A DNA stretch of 56,474 bases, taken from an uncultured Lachnospiraceae bacterium (lineage in GTDB: Bacteria; Bacillota; Clostridia; Lachnospirales; Lachnospiraceae). Where the stretch lies: assembly GCA_902797025.1 (NCBI GenBank), contig CADBRN010000058.1:1-56474 (forward strand), written 5' to 3'. The position numbers and the translations under genes were made by a program. Below the pieces are notes generated by a model, which had not been told where the DNA came from, did no database searches, and was given only the letters and a program-made list of their open reading frames with translations. Below are positions 36,908 through 45,054 of the stretch, one piece after another (positions within the stretch are counted from its first letter, which is position 1; each line of letters begins with the position of its first letter).

Positions 36908-36958
36908 GGAGCGGCGTCCGGTCATCCGGCAGATGCAGAGGCAGCCGGGTGCCGCTCC
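36908..36958. repeat. Long hairpin after leuD
   Basis: GGAGCGGC (36908-36915) pairs with GCCGCTCC (36951-36958), and after a two-base internal loop CCGG (36918-36921) pairs with CCGG (36945-36948). No T run follows, so it is a structural end rather than a standard intrinsic terminator. Confidence 0.5.
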
Positions 36959-37003
36959 GGCGATGAAATCCGTCCCGCCTCGAAGAACACGGAAGAATAA
37001 GTA

Positions 37004-37032
37004 TTGAAAAAATTTCGAAAATACGCTACAAT
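37004..37032 (+). promoter_or_regulatory. Promoter of tRNA-Pro
   Basis: TTGAAA at 37004-37009 and TACAAT at 37027-37032 with a 17-base spacer, ending 9 bases before the tRNA. Confidence 0.75.
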
Positions 37033-37041
37033 TTATTTCAT

Positions 37042-37115
37042 CGGGGCATGGCTCAGTCTGGTAGAGCACACGGCTGGGGGCCGTGGGGCCGCAGGTTCGA
37101 ATCCTGTTGCCCCGA
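37042..37115 (+). tRNA. tRNA-Pro (anticodon GGG)
   Basis: A 74-base cloverleaf. The acceptor stem CGGGGCA pairs with TGCCCCG, with discriminator A at 37115 and the C1-G72 pair usual for bacterial tRNA-Pro. The D arm is GCTC/GAGC, the anticodon stem CACGG/CCGTG holds loop CTGGGGG with anticodon GGG (37076-37078), and the T arm is GCAGG/CCTGT around TTCGAAT. CCA is not encoded. It reads CCC and CCT proline codons. Its own promoter precedes it. Confidence 0.95.
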
Positions 37116-37136
37116 TTTATATCCGTCTCATCGAAG

Positions 37137-37160
37137 GAGTCCCGTCAGGGGCTCTTTTTT
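37137..37160 (+). terminator. Terminator after tRNA-Pro
   Basis: GAGTCCC (37137-37143) and GGGGCTC (37148-37154) pair with one G-U pair around GTCA, followed by six T. Confidence 0.85.
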
Positions 37161-37190
37161 GTTCACGATCAGGGAAGGGGAACCAGATAC

Positions 37191-37727
37191 ATGGAACCGG
37201 TCAGGATGATTTACTGTATGCAATGTGGAACGAAGCTTGAGACAAAATATCTGGAAGGGGAGGGGATCGTCCCGTACTGTCCGAAGTGTCAGGATTTTCG
37301 TTTTCCCGTGTTCAGCACCGCGGTCAGCATGATCGTCCGGAACTGTGATGGGAACATAATCCTGATCCGCCAGTATGGAAGGCCGCGCTTCATCCTTGTA
37401 GCCGGATACGTCAACCGCGGAGAGGACGCGGAGGACGCGGTGCGAAGAGAAGTCATGGAAGAACTGGGCATGACCGTGACCGATGTTCATTTCAACCGGA
37501 GCAGTTTTTACAAGCCTTCCAATACCCTGATGCTGAATTTCAGCGTCAGGGTGGCGGAAAAGCTGCCGCATCCGAACCGGGAGGTGGATTCCTATGAAAT
37601 CTTCACGGACGAGGAGGCGAAGGAAAATATAGCAGAAGGCAGCCTCGCGCAGAAATTTCTTCTTTGGGCTCTGGGCGGCGCAGATTTAAAAAAGGAGAAA
37701 TCAGACGATGTATCCGATGGGAAATAA
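37191..37727 (+). CDS. Nudix hydrolase with zinc ribbon (NudC-like layout)
   Basis: A 178-residue Nudix protein. The N-terminal zinc ribbon has Cys9, Cys12, Cys30 and Cys33. The Nudix box fits exactly: Gly72, Glu78, then REVMEELG at 86-93. Zinc ribbon plus Nudix recalls NudC, which hydrolyses NAD(H) and removes NAD caps from RNA. However, the protein is shorter and lacks NudC's N-terminal domain, so the substrate is open. The ATG at 37191 follows AAGGGGAA; MIYCMQCG at 37206 is an alternative. It overlaps the thioesterase gene by 20 bases. The upstream frame through the tRNA is not coding. Confidence 0.85.
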   Translation: MEPVRMIYCMQCGTKLETKYLEGEGIVPYCPKCQDFRFPVFSTAVSMIVRNCDGNIILIRQYGRPRFILVAGYVNRGEDAEDAVRREVMEELGMTVTDVHFNRSSFYKPSNTLMLNFSVRVAEKLPHPNREVDSYEIFTDEEAKENIAEGSLAQKFLLWALGGADLKKEKSDDVSDGK

Positions 37728-38193
37728 AACAGTAGCGGACTCAAAGACGGAAATGACGAGAATCGTCCAGTACAACGATATGAACGGAGGGCGGCGGCTT
37801 TTCGGCGGCCGTCTGATGGAATGGATCGACGAGGTCGCCGGAATCTGCGCGATCCGTCACTGCGGCATGTACGTCACAACCGCGTGCGTCGACAATCTTC
37901 AGTTCCGCCGCGGCGCAAATCTGAACGATATTATTGTCGTCAAAGCACATCTCACACACGTCGGCCGCAGTTCTATGGAGGTTCGCGTCGACACGTATGT
38001 GGAAGAACGCAGCACAGGAATCCGCAGACTGATCAATTACGCCTATGTGACAGAGGTAGCGATCGGCGAAAACGACAGGCCTGCGGAGATTCCTTACGGT
38101 CTGGAGCTGAAGACGGAGGTCGAGAAAGCGGAGTGGGAAAACGCCGTAAAACGCAATGAAAACCGCCTTCACCGCCGCAAGGAGGGATTCTGA
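37708..38193 (+). CDS. Acyl-CoA thioesterase, hotdog fold
   Basis: A 161-residue hotdog-fold protein of the YciA/acyl-CoA thioesterase group. It has NDMNGGRRLFGGRLMEWID, the conserved N-terminal block with the catalytic Asp/Gly region, followed by TACVDNLQFRRGANLNDII and VRVDTYVEE. Such enzymes hydrolyse acyl-CoA to free CoA and fatty acid in the cytosol. AAAAGGAGA precedes the ATG. It is translationally linked to the Nudix gene, which lies in another frame over the overlap. The substrate chain length is not predictable. Confidence 0.88.
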   Translation: MYPMGNKTVADSKTEMTRIVQYNDMNGGRRLFGGRLMEWIDEVAGICAIRHCGMYVTTACVDNLQFRRGANLNDIIVVKAHLTHVGRSSMEVRVDTYVEERSTGIRRLINYAYVTEVAIGENDRPAEIPYGLELKTEVEKAEWENAVKRNENRLHRRKEGF

Positions 38194-38248
38194 ACCGGCC
38201 GCCGGAAAAGCTTCCGAACGATCAGCAGGAACGGGAGGTGATCATAAG

Positions 38249-40843
38249 ATGACAGCATTCGAACGAATTCAATCCGGCATCCCCGAAATGGACAGGGTTC
38301 TGGACAATATCCGCCTGGGAGATAATGTCGTCTGGCGGGTGTCCGGTCTTGATGAATTTCATCTGTTTCTGGATCCGTACGTCAGACAGGCGATCGCAGA
38401 TCACCGGCGGCTGATCTACGTACGTTTTGCCAGTCACCCTCCGCTCGTTAGCGAACAGGAGGGTGTGGAGACGGTCACCATTGAACTGTCGCACCGCTTT
38501 GAAACATTTACTGTGGAGATCCATAACCTGATCACGAAGACGGGCCGGGGCGCCTTTTACGTGTTTGACTGTCTCTCTGAGCTTCAGACCGCCTGGGCTA
38601 CGGATCTGATGATGGGAAATTTCTTCCGGGTAACCTGTCCGTACCTTTATCAGCTTGATACGGTCGCATATTTCCCACTGATCCGGGGAATGCATTCCTT
38701 CCAGGCGATCGCGAAGATCCGGGATACCACCCAGCTTTTTCTCGATGTCTATTCCGACAGCCGGAGCGTATACGTCCGGCCGGATAAGGTCTGGAACCGC
38801 TACAGTGAAACGATGTTCCTTCCTCACATCTACCGGGCAGAACAGGGATCCTTCCGGCCGATCCTGGACGGAGTCGAGGCGAGCCGGTTCTATCAGGTGA
38901 TGAACGACTGTCAGTCTCCGGACTCCGAGCAGAACATGGATTTCTGGGACCGCTTCTTCAATCAGGCGCGCGTCATGTACGCAGCGGGGATGGATATAAC
39001 CGAACCGTGTTCACGCATGTGTAATATCATGATGAGCCGTGACGAGCGGATGCGTGTGATGATCAAAAAACACTTCACTCCCCAGGATTATTTCCGCGTT
39101 CGCAATCACATGATCGGAACCGGTCTTATCGGCGGAAAAGCATGCGGCATGCTTCTCGCGCGGAAAATTATCGAAGATGCGAATCCGGATCTCGCAGGGA
39201 GGCTGGAACCGCACGACTCCTATTTTGTCGGTTCGGATGTCTTTTATTCCTATATCGTGGAGAATCAGTACTGGGATCTCCGGGTGCGTCAGCGCACAGA
39301 GGAGGAATATTTCTCACTTGCCGCACCCTTCGCGGAAAAACTGATGAAGGGAAAATTTTCCAGAGAGATGGAAGAGCAGTTCGTCCATCTGCTTGAATAC
39401 TACGGCCAGGATCCGATCATCGTGCGTTCCAGCAGCATTCTCGAGGACGGTTTCGGGAACGCATTTGCCGGAAAATACGAGTCCGTTTTCTGCGCGAATA
39501 CCGGAACGATGAATGAGCGCCTCGAAGAATTTGAAAACGCGGTGCGGACCGTCTATGCGAGCACGATGAATCTCTCCGCACTGGATTACCGGATGAGAAG
39601 GGGACTTGAAAACCGGGATGAGCAGATGGCCCTGCTTGTCCAGCGTGTATCGGGATCGCATTATGACCAGTACTATATGCCGTGTGCCGCCGGAGTCGGA
39701 TACTCCTACAGCCCATACCGTTTCCTTCCCACCCTGGATCCGAAAGCCGGAATGCTCCGGCTCGTCATGGGGCTGGGCACTTCTGCCGTCGACCGGACAG
39801 AAGGCTCGTATCCGCGTCTCGTGAGCCTTGATCGGCCGGAGGCCGGCGCTTCTGTGACGATCGCGGACCGGCATCAGTACTCCCAGCGGAAAATCGCTGT
39901 CATCAACAAGGAAAAGCGGACGCTTGAGCAGATTGATCTTTGTGCTATCGAAGACAAGCTGCCGCCTTATCTCGCAAAAATGGTTCTCGAACACGATACT
40001 GCAGTGGAGAGGAGACTGCGTGAGCGCGGACAAAACCGCACGGTTCGTTTTATATCCTGCGGCGGCATCGTCCGGGAAAAGCATCTCATGGAAGATATGC
40101 GAAAAATGCTCCGGCTGATTCAGGATGAATACAAAAGCCCGGCTGACACCGAGTTTACGATCAACCTGTCGGATACGGGCGAATATGTGATCAACCTGCT
40201 TCAGTGCCGGCCGCTCTATATCGCAAAAGATCAGGAGAACATCGCTGTGCCCGAACACCCCGATCCGGACCGGATCATCGCGGAAACACGCGGCGCATCG
40301 ATGGGACTCTCGCGAAATATCCGTCTTGACCGGATCGTGTATGTCGATCCGGAAGGATATTATAATCTCCCGTACGCAGAAAAGAGCGCGGTCGCCCAGG
40401 TGATCGGAACGGTGAACTGGAAATGCCGCGATCAGGGACTGCATATGGCACTGATCGTTCCCGGCCGGATCGGAACCTCTTCTCCGGAACTCGGGGTGCC
40501 GACTGCATTCTCCGATATCAGCGGATTTGAGGCGATATTTGAGGTGGCAGCGTCAAAGGCAGGCTACAACCCCGAACTCTCATACGGGAGTCATATTTTT
40601 CAGGATCTTGTCGAGGCAAAAATCCTGTACACGGCGATTTTTGAAAACAAGAAAACCATCCATTACCGGCCGGATCTTCTGAAAAACTGTCCGGATCTGA
40701 CCGATCCATTTGCAGAGGAAACAGAAAAACGCAGAACGATCCGTACGGTCGTTTCCGTATACGATGTTTCCGGTTCAGACTGCCGTCTGTATCACAGCCT
40801 CCAGGATGAACATATGATTCTCCTGATCGATACATCGACATAA
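38249..40843 (+). CDS. PEP/pyruvate-binding domain protein with KaiC-like N-terminal domain
   Basis: An 864-residue protein. Residues 1-200 resemble a RecA/KaiC domain (IQSGIPEMDRVLDNIRLGD, LIYVRFASHPPLV, GAFYVFDCLSELQ), but the Walker A loop is replaced by VSGLDEFHLFLD, so ATP binding there is unlikely. About 290-660 is the ATP-grasp-type nucleotide-binding domain of PEP synthase and pyruvate phosphate dikinase (GLIGGKACGMLLARKI, VRSSSILEDGFGNAFAGKYE, and LLQCRPLYI). No swivelling phosphohistidine (TSHA-type) domain or PEP-binding barrel is seen. Its reaction is therefore unknown. The ATG at 38249 follows GGGAGGTG. It lies 55 bases after the thioesterase stop. Confidence 0.8.
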   Translation: MTAFERIQSGIPEMDRVLDNIRLGDNVVWRVSGLDEFHLFLDPYVRQAIADHRRLIYVRFASHPPLVSEQEGVETVTIELSHRFETFTVEIHNLITKTGRGAFYVFDCLSELQTAWATDLMMGNFFRVTCPYLYQLDTVAYFPLIRGMHSFQAIAKIRDTTQLFLDVYSDSRSVYVRPDKVWNRYSETMFLPHIYRAEQGSFRPILDGVEASRFYQVMNDCQSPDSEQNMDFWDRFFNQARVMYAAGMDITEPCSRMCNIMMSRDERMRVMIKKHFTPQDYFRVRNHMIGTGLIGGKACGMLLARKIIEDANPDLAGRLEPHDSYFVGSDVFYSYIVENQYWDLRVRQRTEEEYFSLAAPFAEKLMKGKFSREMEEQFVHLLEYYGQDPIIVRSSSILEDGFGNAFAGKYESVFCANTGTMNERLEEFENAVRTVYASTMNLSALDYRMRRGLENRDEQMALLVQRVSGSHYDQYYMPCAAGVGYSYSPYRFLPTLDPKAGMLRLVMGLGTSAVDRTEGSYPRLVSLDRPEAGASVTIADRHQYSQRKIAVINKEKRTLEQIDLCAIEDKLPPYLAKMVLEHDTAVERRLRERGQNRTVRFISCGGIVREKHLMEDMRKMLRLIQDEYKSPADTEFTINLSDTGEYVINLLQCRPLYIAKDQENIAVPEHPDPDRIIAETRGASMGLSRNIRLDRIVYVDPEGYYNLPYAEKSAVAQVIGTVNWKCRDQGLHMALIVPGRIGTSSPELGVPTAFSDISGFEAIFEVAASKAGYNPELSYGSHIFQDLVEAKILYTAIFENKKTIHYRPDLLKNCPDLTDPFAEETEKRRTIRTVVSVYDVSGSDCRLYHSLQDEHMILLIDTST

Positions 40844-40889
40844 ATATGTTATGTAAATGTGACGTTTTTATGAACCTTCTCCACATCGG

Positions 40890-40918
40890 TTGAAGTTGCC
40901 CCGATTGGGTGTTAAGAT
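40890..40918 (+). promoter_or_regulatory. Possible promoter of the 94-residue protein gene
   Basis: TTGAAG at 40890-40895 and TAAGAT at 40913-40918 with a 17-base spacer. Confidence 0.5.
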
Positions 40919-40955
40919 GGTTTCGTTTTAAGAATAAGGGGAAGAAGGGGATCAA

Positions 40956-41240
40956 ATGAAACTGAGACAGTGGAGAATCATGGATAAGTATCTCTGCGGC
41001 ACGGTTGAGGAGAGCAGCCGTTATCCGGATGGTACTTACATTGAAACCTCAGAGGTCGTCACCGCCGCATTTGACGGCAGTCTGTTCCTTGTCCGGACCG
41101 AAAACTCACTTTATGAGTGCGATGCCGGAGATTATACCGGAACGAATGACGAACTGGAGCAGTTTATCAAACGAATCGCAGAGCAGCAGAAGCGCGGGAC
41201 GACGCGCCAGCTGAAACCACACAGACCGTCGGCGGACTGA
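40956..41240 (+). CDS. Small protein of unknown function
   Basis: A 94-residue protein, MKLRQWRIMDKYLCGTVEES and onward, with no signal peptide or membrane segment. It contains two lone cysteines, one in KYLCGTV and one in LYECDAGDY, and a basic C-terminus. Coding is supported by the ribosome site AAGGGGAAGAAGGGG, a plausible promoter, and a strong terminator that starts inside its last codons. It resembles short beta-rich hypothetical proteins of clostridia; I do not recognise a family. Confidence 0.7.
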   Translation: MKLRQWRIMDKYLCGTVEESSRYPDGTYIETSEVVTAAFDGSLFLVRTENSLYECDAGDYTGTNDELEQFIKRIAEQQKRGTTRQLKPHRPSAD

Positions 41241-41259
41241 TCCGCCGGCGGTTTTTTTT
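41226..41259 (+). terminator. Terminator after the 94-residue protein gene
   Basis: An 11-pair stem (41226-41236 with 41241-41251, one G-U pair) with loop CTGA that holds the stop codon, followed by eight T. The last two T belong to the -35 box of the next promoter. Confidence 0.9.
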
Positions 41260-41286
41260 GACACGTATATTTTTGTATGCTAAACT
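41258..41286 (+). promoter_or_regulatory. Promoter of the PutP-like gene
   Basis: Consensus TTGACA at 41258-41263 and TAAACT at 41281-41286 with a 17-base spacer; the -35 overlaps the preceding terminator T run. Confidence 0.7.
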
Positions 41287-41324
41287 ATCAAAGTTAATGT
41301 TTTTCGTTGAAATGAGGGTCTGTT

Positions 41325-42860
41325 ATGATAAGTTCATCCACTATTGGAATCTTAATTACCATGGTTGTATACCTGGTCGGGATGCTTGTGATCGGCTTCA
41401 TGCTCGCCAAACAGAACGAGACGGTCAGCGACTTTTACCTCGGCGGCCGGAAACTCGGGCCGTTTGTGACGGCGATGAGTGCGGAAGCGTCGGACATGAG
41501 CAGCTATCTTCTGATGGGTCTTCCGGGACTCGCCTATCTCTCCGGCATGGCGGATGTCGGCTGGACCGCGATCGGACTCGCCGCCGGAACGTATCTGAAC
41601 TGGCTGTTCGTCGCAAAACCGATCCGGCGCTACACGGAAGCCACCGGATCGATCACGATCCCGGATTTCTTCTCAGACCGCTATCACGATGACCGCCGGA
41701 TTCTGATGCTGATCTCCGCGATCATCATTATTATTTTCTTCATTCCTTACACCGGTTCCGGATTCGCAGCCTGCGGAAAACTGTTCGCGAGTCTGTTCGG
41801 CGCGGATTACCACGTGGCGATGATCATCAGCGCCGCTGTCATCATCGTCTATACAATGACCGGAGGATTTCTGGCAGCAAGTACGACGGACTTTGTTCAG
41901 AGCATCGTCATGACCTGCGCCCTTCTGATCGTCGTAATTTTCGGCGTAAACAAGGCCGGCGGTATGGACGCGGTCATCGCAAACGCAAAGAGTCTGCCCG
42001 GATACCTCAGTATGTCGCAGACCTACGATCCGGTCACAAAAACCGCTTCCGCGTACGGGATCATCCGAGTCGTCTCGACCTGTGCATGGGGGCTGGGTTA
42101 CTTCGGCATGCCCCACATCCTGCTCCGGTTTATGGCGATCCGTGATGATGAAAAGCTGAAGCTTTCCAGAAGAGTCGCCAGCGTATGGGTGGTGATTTCG
42201 ATGGCAATCGCCGTTTTCATCGGTATCGTCGGTCTGGCGATGTCTGCAAACGGAAGCATCCGGCCGCTGGAGGGCTCCGCTTCCGAGACGGTCATTGTGG
42301 AAGTCGCCTCCCTGCTGAGCAGACACGGATTACTTCCGGTGATTTTTGCCGGCATTATTCTCTCCGGCATCCTTGCCGCGACCATGTCCACTGCGGATTC
42401 GCAGCTGCTCGCGGCGTCCTCGTCGGTGTCGCAGAACATTATCTATGAGTTTTTTAATGTCAAAATGAGTCAGAAGAAACTGATGCACATCGCGCGCCTG
42501 TCCCTTCTTGCAATCGCGGTGATCGGAATCGTGATCGCGTGGAATCCGGACAGCTCGGTCTTCCAGATCGTCTCGTTCGCGTGGGCAGGATTCGGCGCTT
42601 CGTTCGGACCGATCGTGCTGCTTGCGCTGTTCTGGCGCCGGTCCAACAAATACGGTGCGCTCGCCGGACTTCTGACAGGCGGAGTGATGGTATTTGTCTG
42701 GAAATATCTGGTTCGCCCTCTGGGAGGCGTATGGGATATCTATGAGCTTCTCCCGGCTTTCGCGGCGGCGATCCTTGTCAATGTGGCCGTAAGCCTTTTG
42801 ACTCCCGCGCCGGAAAAGTCCGTAACCGACGTGTTTGACCGGGTAAAAGCAGGAAACTGA
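41325..42860 (+). CDS. putP: Sodium/proline symporter (SSS family)
   Basis: A 511-residue integral membrane transporter of the sodium:solute symporter family with about 13 hydrophobic segments. DFYLGGRKLGPFVTAMSAEA and SSYLLMGLPGLAYLSGM match the PutP N-terminal region, and GILAATMSTADSQLLAASS is the conserved TM8-TM9 block with sodium-site Ser/Thr residues. Proline is the likely substrate by similarity; other solutes are possible. GAGGG lies six bases before the ATG. It is monocistronic: a terminator-promoter overlap stands before it and the leuA promoter begins 10 bases after its stop. Confidence 0.92.
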   Translation: MISSSTIGILITMVVYLVGMLVIGFMLAKQNETVSDFYLGGRKLGPFVTAMSAEASDMSSYLLMGLPGLAYLSGMADVGWTAIGLAAGTYLNWLFVAKPIRRYTEATGSITIPDFFSDRYHDDRRILMLISAIIIIIFFIPYTGSGFAACGKLFASLFGADYHVAMIISAAVIIVYTMTGGFLAASTTDFVQSIVMTCALLIVVIFGVNKAGGMDAVIANAKSLPGYLSMSQTYDPVTKTASAYGIIRVVSTCAWGLGYFGMPHILLRFMAIRDDEKLKLSRRVASVWVVISMAIAVFIGIVGLAMSANGSIRPLEGSASETVIVEVASLLSRHGLLPVIFAGIILSGILAATMSTADSQLLAASSSVSQNIIYEFFNVKMSQKKLMHIARLSLLAIAVIGIVIAWNPDSSVFQIVSFAWAGFGASFGPIVLLALFWRRSNKYGALAGLLTGGVMVFVWKYLVRPLGGVWDIYELLPAFAAAILVNVAVSLLTPAPEKSVTDVFDRVKAGN

Positions 42861-42869
42861 GAAAACAAA

Positions 42870-42898
42870 TTGACAGCACGGAAAAATGATGATATGGT
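42870..42898 (+). promoter_or_regulatory. Promoter of the leuA T-box transcript
   Basis: Consensus TTGACA at 42870-42875 and TATGGT at 42893-42898 with a 17-base spacer. Confidence 0.75.
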
Positions 42899-42904
42899 AG
42901 ACAC

Positions 42905-43231
42905 AATTAATGCGAAGACAAGGATTAGTACATTCCCGTCCAAAGCGAAGAGAGCATCCGGCCGGTGTGAGGGTGCGTGAGGACGTGTCTGGAACTGCCC
43001 TTCGAGCAGCTGCCTGAAATCAGCGGTGCGATGTACATCCCCGTATGAGAGTAAACGCAGACGGTAATCCTCCGTTATCGGGATAAGGATATCAACGAGG
43101 GCTGCGCCCGGATTCGTATCCTGATGAGTGTGCGGTTATGCCGTGAAGAAGAGTGGTACCGCGAAGAATCTGATTGATTGAAATTCAGGCTCTCCGTCTC
43201 TTGCAGGATGCAGGGGGCGGAGAGCTTTTTT
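42905..43231 (+). promoter_or_regulatory. T-box leader (likely leucine) before leuA
   Basis: A tRNA-sensing leader of about 327 bases. Stem I features include GGATTAGTAC (42922-42931) and the distal loop region GAGAGCATCC to GGGTGC (42950-42976). The T-box bulge sequence GTGGTACCGCG is at 43153-43163; TGGT would pair with a tRNA ending in A, as tRNA-Leu does. The terminator is GCTCTCCG (43189-43196) with CGGAGAGC (43218-43225) and six T. A candidate specifier is CTG (Leu) at 42995-42997. Uncharged tRNA-Leu should favour the antiterminator and switch on leuA. Confidence 0.9.
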
Positions 43232-43294
43232 CATAAGCACCGCACTCTGCAGGAACGTACAGATGTGCATTTTCAGAAGACACAGGAGGAAATT

Positions 43295-44959
43295 ATGAAA
43301 AACTATAAACGCTATATCCGACAGTATTATCTTCCGCCGGAAGAGTGCCTTGACTGGGCAAAAAAAGACCATATTGACAAAGCGCCGCAGTGGTGCAGTG
43401 TGGACCTTCGCGACGGGAACCAGGCGCTCGTCATCCCGATGGATCTGGAACAGAAAATCGATTTTTACAAGCTTCTGGTCAAAATCGGCTTTAAGGAAAT
43501 TGAGGTCGGGTTTCCGGCAGCTTCCGAGACGGAGTACGAATTTCTCCGCCGTCTGATCGAGGATGATCTCATTCCGGACGATGTGACCGTCCAGGTTCTC
43601 ACCCAGGCGCGGGAACATATTATCAGGAAAACATTTGAGGCGCTGGAAGGATGCAAAAACGCGATCGTTCACGTCTATAATTCCACGTCCTTCGCACAGA
43701 GACAGCAGGTCTTCAAAAAATCAAAGGAAGAGATCCGTCAGATCGCCGTCGACGGAGCGGTGATGCTCAAAGAACTGACCGAAGAGGCCGGCGCGGATTA
43801 CCGGTTCGAGTACAGCCCGGAGAGCTTCACCGGAACAGAGCCGGAATACGCACTGGAGGTCTGCAACGCGGTTCTGGATGTCTGGAAACCGACCGCGGAC
43901 CGGAAAGCGATCATCAACCTCCCGAGTACCGTCGAGCTCTCGATGCCCCACGTATACGCGAGCCAGATTGAATACATGAACAAGCATCTGAACTACCGCG
44001 ACAACATCGTACTCTCACTTCATCCGCACAATGACCGCGGATGCGGCGTCTCCGATGCGGAACTCGGCATTCTCGCAGGCGCGGACCGCATCGAGGGAAC
44101 CCTGTTCGGAAACGGAGAGCGGACCGGAAACGTCGACATCGTCACGCTGGCCATGAATCTGTTCTCACACGGCGTAGATCCGGAGCTCGATTTTTCCGAT
44201 ATGACGTCCATCGCGGAGCAGTATGAAAACAATACGGGCATGCAGATCGACCCGAGAAGTCCCTACAGCGGTTCCCTCGTGTTCGCGGCCTTCTCCGGAT
44301 CGCACCAGGACGCAATTGCAAAGGGCATGCACTGGAACCAGGAGAAGGATCCGGATCACTGGACGGTACCGTATCTTCCGATCGACCCGCACGATGTCGG
44401 CCGCACGTACGACGCGGATGTCATCCGGATCAACAGCCAGTCCGGAAAGGGAGGGGTCGGTTATATCCTTGAGACGAACTACGGACTCAACCTTCCGAAA
44501 AAAATGCGCGAGGTTATGAGTTATGCGGCGAAGGATCTGTCCGATCATCTTCACAAGGAGCTCAAGCCGGACGAAATCTACAGCCTGTTCAAGCAGAAAT
44601 TCGAGAATGTCGCGGAACCGCTCAGCATCCACGGCGTGCATTTCAAGCAGCTTGAGGACGGTCTGATTCAGGCGGAGGTCAACTCGCGGCTCGGAAGCGA
44701 TTCTGAGATCATCAAGACGTACGCGGAAGGAAACGGCCGTCTTGACGCGGTCAGCAACGCTCTGAAGAAGGCGTACGGATTCGACTACAAGCTGGTCACG
44801 TACCAGGAGCATGCGCTCACACAGAGTTCAAAATCGCTCGCCATCGCGTATGTCGGTGTACAGAATCCGGATGGTACCTTCGGATGGGGCGCCGGAACGG
44901 ATTCCGATATTATCCGTGCATCGATCGACGCTCTGGTGACATCGATCAATAACCGGTAA
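43295..44959 (+). CDS. leuA: 2-isopropylmalate synthase, LeuA2 type
   Basis: A 554-residue enzyme joining 2-oxoisovalerate and acetyl-CoA, the first committed step of leucine synthesis. The N-terminal HMGL-like barrel has WCSVDLRDGNQALVIPMD and metal-site LHPHNDRGCGVSDAELG. The C-terminal allosteric domain (EPLSIHGVHFKQLEDG, VTYQEHALTQSS) binds leucine. Length and the N-terminal YYLPPEECLDWAKKD block fit the second LeuA group shared with actinobacteria. The ATG at 43295 follows AGGAGG. Control is by the T-box leader immediately upstream. Confidence 0.96.
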   Translation: MKNYKRYIRQYYLPPEECLDWAKKDHIDKAPQWCSVDLRDGNQALVIPMDLEQKIDFYKLLVKIGFKEIEVGFPAASETEYEFLRRLIEDDLIPDDVTVQVLTQAREHIIRKTFEALEGCKNAIVHVYNSTSFAQRQQVFKKSKEEIRQIAVDGAVMLKELTEEAGADYRFEYSPESFTGTEPEYALEVCNAVLDVWKPTADRKAIINLPSTVELSMPHVYASQIEYMNKHLNYRDNIVLSLHPHNDRGCGVSDAELGILAGADRIEGTLFGNGERTGNVDIVTLAMNLFSHGVDPELDFSDMTSIAEQYENNTGMQIDPRSPYSGSLVFAAFSGSHQDAIAKGMHWNQEKDPDHWTVPYLPIDPHDVGRTYDADVIRINSQSGKGGVGYILETNYGLNLPKKMREVMSYAAKDLSDHLHKELKPDEIYSLFKQKFENVAEPLSIHGVHFKQLEDGLIQAEVNSRLGSDSEIIKTYAEGNGRLDAVSNALKKAYGFDYKLVTYQEHALTQSSKSLAIAYVGVQNPDGTFGWGAGTDSDIIRASIDALVTSINNR

Positions 44960-44964
44960 AAAAC

Positions 44965-44993
44965 TTTTCTTCTAATTTATGCTATGTTATAAT
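44965..44993 (+). promoter_or_regulatory. Promoter of thrC
   Basis: Consensus TATAAT at 44988-44993 with TG one base before it (extended -10) and weak TTTTCT at 44965-44970, 17 bases apart. It lies just after the leuA stop. Confidence 0.6.
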
Positions 44994-45000
44994 GAGTACC

Positions 45001-45017
45001 GTCCTCCACAGGAGGAC
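45001..45017 (+). repeat. Perfect hairpin at the start of the thrC leader
   Basis: GTCCTCC-ACA-GGAGGAC, seven pairs with a three-base loop, beginning about at the predicted transcription start. The 3' arm looks like a ribosome site but is 38 bases from the thrC ATG. Confidence 0.55.
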
Positions 45018-45054
45018 AGCTGCGGATTTTACATCAGACAGATCAGGAGATTTT

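Noticed and set aside
37083..37190. Longer start for the Nudix protein at 37083
   Set aside because: That frame would translate through the tRNA-Pro gene and its terminator; the ATG at 37191 has a ribosome site and starts the zinc ribbon.
39314..40444. A 376-codon minus-strand frame inside the PEP-binding protein gene
   Set aside because: It is a shadow of the long + strand gene, with a His/Arg-rich product typical of antisense translation.
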